Positions 31,159-35,353 of a stretch of 35,353 nucleotides of DNA are shown here, piece after piece (within the stretch, counting starts at the first letter, position 1; each line of letters opens with the position of its first letter). The DNA is taken from the IMG/VR virus record IMGVR_UViG_3300042465_000910, positions 1-35,353 of that record; one strand, 5' to 3'. The translations under genes and the position numbers were made by a program. Origin of the DNA: a virus. The notes beneath the pieces were generated by a model. That model made no database searches and had not been told where the DNA came from. It saw nothing but the letters and a program-made list of their open reading frames with translations.

Positions 31159-33762
31159 TTAGGAAACCCTAACAGCAATCGCAAAATGTCGACCGCCGTT
31201 TACATTTCCCATCCATTTCCATGTGCCTGAAATACCACTAGTTCCTAAATTCCAGCCAAACGTTTGGTCGTTGCCTTGATTTGTAGAATCGGAGTCGGGA
31301 GTAAGCATTCCAACCATTACTTGATTGCCACCACTGCCAACTGAATAGTTACTCCCAAATCCACCAGATGAAGAAGGTCTTAGTTGCATAAAAGCATAAC
31401 TTCCTACGGCATTTTGAGTAGTCGACGGAGTTCCGGGTGGCCCAGTAGGACCAGTAGGACCAAGACCGCCAGCCGGACCAGAAGGACCAGTAGGTCCAAC
31501 AGAACCAGGAGCGCCTTGCGGACCAGTAGGACCAGGACCGCCTTGCGGACCAGTAGGACCAGGACCGCCAGCAGGGCCATTAGGACCAGTAGGGCCGGGA
31601 GGTCCGGGAACCGTTGAAGCGGGACCAGTAGGACCAGTAGGACCAAGACCGCCAGCCGGGCCAGTAGGACCAGTAGGACCAGTAGGACCAGCAACACCAA
31701 CCTGCCAAGAACCGTCACCCCGTAAGAAGTTTGAAGCACTCGGAGTGCCAGAACCTAAACGAGCGGTTGATACTGTACCCGTGCTGATATTTGAGGCATT
31801 AATCGAGCTTATTGACGCACCCGAACCACTAAACGTAGTTCCTGTGATTACATTCCCAGCAAAGGAACCATTAGCATCACGAACAACAATAGTGGAAGCA
31901 CCATTGGAAGAAGTAGCAGAAGTCCTGGCATTATCTAAAGTTCCTGTAGTAATCGCTGAAGCGTTGATGGCAGTAATGGAAGAGCCGTTACCAGAGAAAG
32001 ATGCGCCTGTTATAGCCCCAGCAGCAAATTCACCAGAAGCTCCGCGCAGAACAATAGTAGAAGAGCCGTTACTAGAGGAAGCAGTAGTTCTCGCATTTGC
32101 AATAGTCCCCGAAGAAACGTTTGAAGCGTTAATATTTGAGCCGCCAGACAGATCACCAATAACAGCAGCCGTTACTGTGTTGGCTGCAAAGTTACCCCCA
32201 GAATCACGCTGAACAATAGTAGAAGCCCCGTTAGCAGAAGCCGCTGTAGTACGAGCGTTATCAATCGTGCCAGACGAGATGTTAGAAGCGTTGATTGCAG
32301 ATAAGGTAGCGCCGTTACCACTAAATGTAGCCGTAACAATATTAGCGCCAAAACTGCCGTCCGCATCGCGAAGAACTATTGTGCTTGCGCTGTTAGCCGT
32401 ATTACCTGTTGTACGGGCATTATCTAAGGTGCCTGAAGTTACGTTAGAGGCATTGATAGCTGTTAAAGCTACGCCGTTGCCAGTAATGCTTGTGAAGTTA
32501 CCTGTTGTACCATTAAAGGTTGTGGCGTTAGACGTGGTAGCCGTAATTACGTTAGCAGCAAAGGAGCCGTTAATGTCTCTAGATACAATTGTGTTTGCTC
32601 CATTAGCATCTGAAGCTGTTGTTCTAGCATTAGCCAAAGTACCTACTGTAATACTAGAAGCATTAATGGCTACGTTGGCTGCATTGGTAAGTTGACCTTG
32701 AGCATTAACTGTAATTTGAGCAACGTTGCCACTATCGCCATAAGTAGCGGCTGTAACGGCTGTATTAGAAATGCTAAATGCCAAATTGGCTAGGGTAAGA
32801 CCTGTACCAGCAGAATAAATTTGGGAAGAACTAATCTGCGCAAACGTAATATCTGTAGTGCCAAACGTAATTGTGCCTGTTGTATTACATGTATACGTCC
32901 GACCAGCGCCTGTATTACCAGACGATACAAAGAAAGTTGAACCTTCTCCTAAATTATCAGAACTAGTCAAACCAAAAGTATCGGCATCGGTTGCACGGGT
33001 TAACACCCACTGCGCAGAAGCGTTACCTGGATTAGTAACTGTATAAACACCGTTTTGCACTGCGTTAGATTGCGCATAAACCAAAATACGGGCTGTGTTA
33101 GATACGCTTACACCATCAACTACAAGAGCGGCATTAGCAGCGTTATTTGTAAGTGTTGCGCCTACACCGTTACTAGCGCCATTTGGTTGGGCATATACAG
33201 CAACCAAAGCTATATCTTCTTCAACTAAAACAGGTTCGTGAAAATGAATACCAGAGGTAACTAAACCGTCTACATAGGCTTTGTTTGTAATATCCGTAGC
33301 ATTTGCAGCATTGGTGCTAATTGTTCCAGCCGTTAAAGTAACTGTGCTAGCAGTTAAGTTGGTTGTGTTGATATTAGTAAACGACACAGTATTTGTGCCA
33401 TTACCACCAATCTCAACTTTGCCTGTAGCATTGTTTAAATAGACTGCTTCTTCAGCTGGCTGAGTAATAAACACCTCAAGACCACTTGCGCCAGCGGTAA
33501 AGTTAACTGCCGATCCTGAATTAGACGAAGAAAGAACCGTAGTCCTAGCTAACGTAGCTGGGGACGTGAACGTACCAAGACCAACTTCCCACTCGTCATC
33601 ATCACCAGCCGTTAAATTGTGAATGGTGTAATAAACGGTAGAACCAGTAGCTATAACGGCGTCAAACGTTTGATAGCCAGGAAATGCACCACCAAGCGTA
33701 ATATTGCCTGTGCCAGAGCTAGAGCTAGTTTCTTTAACCCTATCTTTCAGAATCAAAGCCAT
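31159..33762 (-). CDS. Long tail fibre with collagen-like segment and tip domain
   Basis: An 867-residue fibre. The N-terminal [19 protein letters not shown] and [16 protein letters not shown] segments are the usual fibre-attachment opening. Then a hallmark region ([35 protein letters not shown]), and repeated modules with an INASN-SSGTL-NARTT core (five units plus a terminal one). A collagen-like Gly-X-Y region of 29 triplets follows, broken once by STVP. The last 85 residues, from QNAVGSYAF, are a tip domain. It should trimerise and bind the host. AGGAGA sits upstream. The next gene downstream is a prolyl-hydroxylase-type oxygenase. Confidence 0.9.
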   Translation of the reverse strand: MALILKDRVKETSSSSGTGNITLGGAFPGYQTFDAVIATGSTVYYTIHNLTAGDDDEWEVGLGTFTSPATLARTTVLSSSNSGSAVNFTAGASGLEVFITQPAEEAVYLNNATGKVEIGGNGTNTVSFTNINTTNLTASTVTLTAGTISTNAANATDITNKAYVDGLVTSGIHFHEPVLVEEDIALVAVYAQPNGASNGVGATLTNNAANAALVVDGVSVSNTARILVYAQSNAVQNGVYTVTNPGNASAQWVLTRATDADTFGLTSSDNLGEGSTFFVSSGNTGAGRTYTCNTTGTITFGTTDITFAQISSSQIYSAGTGLTLANLAFSISNTAVTAATYGDSGNVAQITVNAQGQLTNAANVAINASSITVGTLANARTTASDANGANTIVSRDINGSFAANVITATTSNATTFNGTTGNFTSITGNGVALTAINASNVTSGTLDNARTTGNTANSASTIVLRDADGSFGANIVTATFSGNGATLSAINASNISSGTIDNARTTAASANGASTIVQRDSGGNFAANTVTAAVIGDLSGGSNINASNVSSGTIANARTTASSSNGSSTIVLRGASGEFAAGAITGASFSGNGSSITAINASAITTGTLDNARTSATSSNGASTIVVRDANGSFAGNVITGTTFSGSGASISSINASNISTGTVSTARLGSGTPSASNFLRGDGSWQVGVAGPTGPTGPTGPAGGLGPTGPTGPASTVPGPPGPTGPNGPAGGPGPTGPQGGPGPTGPQGAPGSVGPTGPSGPAGGLGPTGPTGPPGTPSTTQNAVGSYAFMQLRPSSSGGFGSNYSVGSGGNQVMVGMLTPDSDSTNQGNDQTFGWNLGTSGISGTWKWMGNVNGGRHFAIAVRVS
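31426..31698 (-). repeat. Collagen-like Gly-X-Y region, 29 triplets
   Basis: 273 bases: 9 triplets, the break STVP, then 20 triplets. By hand count 21 triplets have Pro at X, 6 have Pro at Y, and 11 are Gly-Pro-Thr. The DNA is low-complexity, built from a recurring GGACCAGTA-like 9-base unit, which should favour copy number change. Confidence 0.92.
31702..32667 (-). repeat. Tandem fibre modules (INASN...GNVIT), five plus a terminal unit
   Basis: Units of about 54 residues (162 bases, first one 70 residues) with the core NASN-SSGTL-NARTT, STIV-RD, G-FAAN. The last, shortened unit has ARLGSG and FLRGDGSW, and is mirrored in the 251-residue fibre gene at 28995-29750. Confidence 0.85.
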
Positions 33763-33775
33763 AAAGCTCTCCTAA

Positions 33776-34207
33776 TTAACTAGCTGTCAAACGAATAATG
33801 GCGTTGCTTGCGTCCGCAGTTGGGAAGTTAACAGCAAATGTACCGTTGGTCGATGTCTTATCACCACCAAAAGCCAATACAGCAACAGCCGCATTTGCCA
33901 AGTTAGCGTTATAGATTAAAGCGCCGTTAGCGGTAATTGTTGCATTTGCCCAAGAACTGTTTGAGAACGAGATAAAAGCCACGTTGCCAGTATTTGTTGG
34001 AGTTACGCTAACCGATAAAGTATTGCCACCAGCAGAATAGTTGCCAGCAGAAGCTACTTCATTACTTGCTGAATAAGCAGTTGTGTTCTCATTTAAAGTA
34101 GCTGAGCTGGTATACAGAGCTAATTTAAACGTATTTGCTGAAAAGTTATGTTGACCATTCAAGATTTGAACCTTGAAACTTGTTGCCATTGCTTGGGTAA
34201 TTGCCAT
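33776..34207 (-). CDS. Conserved virion protein of unknown function, 143 aa
   Basis: Starts MAITQAMATSFKVQILNGQHNF, then FKLALYTSSATLNENTTAYSASNEV and AGGNTLSVSV. This arrangement is frequent in small virion or head-fibre proteins of environmental phages. Predominantly beta strand, rich in Ala, Asn, Ser and Thr. There is a good AGGAGC ribosome site upstream and 17 bases before it the adaptor stop. Likely a decoration or tail-associated protein. Exact role unknown. Confidence 0.75.
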   Translation of the reverse strand: MAITQAMATSFKVQILNGQHNFSANTFKLALYTSSATLNENTTAYSASNEVASAGNYSAGGNTLSVSVTPTNTGNVAFISFSNSSWANATITANGALIYNANLANAAVAVLAFGGDKTSTNGTFAVNFPTADASNAIIRLTAS

Positions 34208-34224
34208 TTTTTGCTCCTAAAAAA

Positions 34225-35130
34225 TTATCTAACAGGTCCAGGTACAGGCAGCCTAAGTTGTCCATCACGGTATGCGCTTCTTCTATCTTTACCATCACCC
34301 AATTCTCTGAGTAATGCTAAGGATTCTTGGTACTTCTGTTCGTAATATGTAACTAAATCTTGTTCACCTTTTTGGAAGATGATAGCCTCACGCAACGAAC
34401 CATACAACAAAACACTTTCAAAATTATCACCCAGCCAAGAAGTACCAGCTGCGTTTTGAATATTATTTACAGGCACTGAGAATCCACTTCCAGTACCCCC
34501 TATTGTAGAGGTAGCAGCGCTTAAAGAGTTGCCTACAAGATATAAAAACCCTGGGTTTACTAAAGTTACTGCGGTTACAGAACCACCTGATACGGTTATT
34601 GTAGCTGTGCCATTTGAGCCATCACCGCCTGTTAACGCCACATTCTCATATGTACCGTTGGTATATCCAGAGCCAGGGGTAATAGTGCCAAACCCAGATA
34701 AGCCGCCCTGTACAATCGTAGTGGGGTAGTAGTAATAGTGCAACTCCGTTTGGTAACTTGCATCAGGGCTTGGGCCAATAATGTAGGTATACGGGCTAAA
34801 CTGCGCGTAATACCTTGGCAGCCCTTCTTCACTTGGATTAGGGTATGACTGGCGAATAAAGTTAACGTCTTTATCAATCAGATACTCGTAATTACCGTCT
34901 GCGTCAATAACAGCAAGGGAGAACGAGGCTAGATAGTCGTCAGGTAGGGCTAAATAGTGATCGCTCTGGGTAAAGTTACCAATAACATTCTTACGAATAG
35001 CAGGAATCTGAACGGCGTTGTACACCCGCTCTTCACAAAGCTGGACAAAGTTAGGGATGTTGAATACAAAGAGTTGCTCTGTAGACTCAACGTAACTTTG
35101 GATTGCTTCAGATAACTGCTGGTAGTTCAT
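34225..35130 (-). CDS. Head-tail adaptor protein with inserted beta domain
   Basis: A 301-residue protein. The first 140 residues (LSEAIQSYVES, VQLCEERVYNAVQIPAIRKN, YLALPDDYLASFSL, HYYYYPTTI) and the last 75 (WLGDNFESVLLYGSLREAIIFQKGEQDLVTYYEQKY) fit the helical phage adaptor family that joins portal to tail. A Gly/Thr-rich block at about residues 141-223 (TPGSGYTNGTYENVALTGG, VTAVTLVNPG, GGTGSGFSV) interrupts it and looks like a separately inherited beta domain. The gene starts two bases after its upstream neighbour. Confidence 0.82.
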   Translation of the reverse strand: MNYQQLSEAIQSYVESTEQLFVFNIPNFVQLCEERVYNAVQIPAIRKNVIGNFTQSDHYLALPDDYLASFSLAVIDADGNYEYLIDKDVNFIRQSYPNPSEEGLPRYYAQFSPYTYIIGPSPDASYQTELHYYYYPTTIVQGGLSGFGTITPGSGYTNGTYENVALTGGDGSNGTATITVSGGSVTAVTLVNPGFLYLVGNSLSAATSTIGGTGSGFSVPVNNIQNAAGTSWLGDNFESVLLYGSLREAIIFQKGEQDLVTYYEQKYQESLALLRELGDGKDRRSAYRDGQLRLPVPGPVR

Positions 35131-35132
35131 AG

Positions 35133-35353
35133 TTAAGCCATTGGTCCACGAGCCATTACGCCCTTAGTTGCTGCGCCAGTACCACGAATCTTCATCTCAC
35201 CATGCTTGTTAATTGGTTGATCGTTATTCTTGGTATATCCGCCTACAGACATATTTACCTGATCTACGCCATTGCCTGGCTTAGTAACAGCAGATTTTAC
35301 TGTAGTTATTTTCTTACCATCCATTGTGTGCGGTGCAGCATAAACCTCAGCAG
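35133..35353 (-). CDS. Small virion-block protein, 5'-truncated by window edge
   Basis: The open frame continues past the Met at 35324 to the right edge, reading AEVYAAPHT before MDGKK, and there is no ribosome site before that Met, so the true start is probably outside. The visible part is basic and Gly-rich: KITTVKSAVTKPGNGVDQVNMSVGGYTKNNDQ, then KIRGTGAATKGVMARGPMA. The ending GTGAATKG-RGPMA is a recurring small-protein tail in environmental phages of this type. Two bases separate it from the adaptor gene. Function unknown. Confidence 0.6.
   Translation of the reverse strand, partial: AEVYAAPHTMDGKKITTVKSAVTKPGNGVDQVNMSVGGYTKNNDQPINKHGEMKIRGTGAATKGVMARGPMA

Noticed and set aside
31404-31739. 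111-residue Leu/Val repeat frame overlapping the collagen-like region
   Set aside because: Frame-shifted reading of the Gly-Pro-Thr repeat; no start signal.
32267-32695. 142-residue plus-strand frame opposite fibre modules (also 31745-32212)
   Set aside because: Open only because the opposing Ala/Thr/Asn-rich fibre lacks codons that give antisense stops; no plus-strand promoter or ribosome site.
1-35353. tRNA, rRNA, integrase, transposase or CRISPR genes
   Set aside because: None seen: no cloverleaf in the few gaps, and no recombinase motif in any translated frame.

Overview
The window is a piece of a tailed bacteriophage (Caudoviricetes) genome. It holds a phage-type family A DNA polymerase, a primase-helicase, a SNF2-like helicase, an endolysin and holin, ejection-type internal virion proteins and a set of tail fibre genes. 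Genes are packed end to end, with many 1-base (TAATG) and 4-base (ATGA/GTGA) overlaps and no gene-free stretch of 300 bases. A large set of internal virion proteins, a lytic transglycosylase virion protein, an adaptor-type protein and a P22-gp10-like stabilisation protein suggest a short-tailed (podovirus) virion. Terminase, portal and capsid genes are not in the window and probably lie beyond the right edge. Composition and gene style look like uncultured freshwater phages of Proteobacteria, but the host cannot be fixed from this sequence.

Left block (1-13241, plus strand): DNA metabolism and accessory genes. The order is DNA polymerase (cut by the left edge), an unknown protein, a tiny membrane protein, then a cassette in which two ~95% identical unknown proteins flank a glycosyltransferase and are followed by an FkbM methyltransferase. 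Next come a RecB/Cas4-like nuclease with four cysteines, a small unknown protein, an HNH-like protein, a SNF2-like helicase, a coiled-coil protein, a secreted six-cysteine microprotein, an SSB-like protein with acidic tail, a small HTH protein, a large primase-helicase and a small conserved protein. Two near-identical sigma70-like promoters overlap the stop codons of the genes in front of them (6766-6793 and 8386-8413). The block ends at a strong rho-independent terminator (13285-13312).

Right block (13312-35353, minus strand, convergent with the left block): virion and lysis genes. In order of transcription (right to left): a gene cut by the right edge, an adaptor protein with an inserted beta domain, a conserved virion protein, an 867-residue tail fibre with fibre repeats plus a 29-triplet collagen-like segment, a 2-oxoglutarate/Fe(II) oxygenase, a 22-residue-repeat protein, two further fibre proteins, small proteins, a membrane protein, holin, endolysin, a P22-gp10-like protein, Gly/Ala-rich and Gln-rich virion proteins, a GNAT-like protein, a transglycosylase virion protein and a 1905-residue polyvalent ejection protein with an HExxH site.

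The most interesting signal is the pairing of a collagen-like (Gly-Pro-Thr-rich) fibre with a prolyl-hydroxylase-type oxygenase gene 14 bases downstream, in a genome that also carries a glycosyltransferase. It may be a phage-encoded system for modifying its own fibre. Other points are the 76% identical tip domain shared by two fibres, the duplicated gene pair around the glycosyltransferase, stop-codon-embedded promoters with a possibly leaderless helicase mRNA, and a short Gly-rich motif that recurs across different virion proteins.
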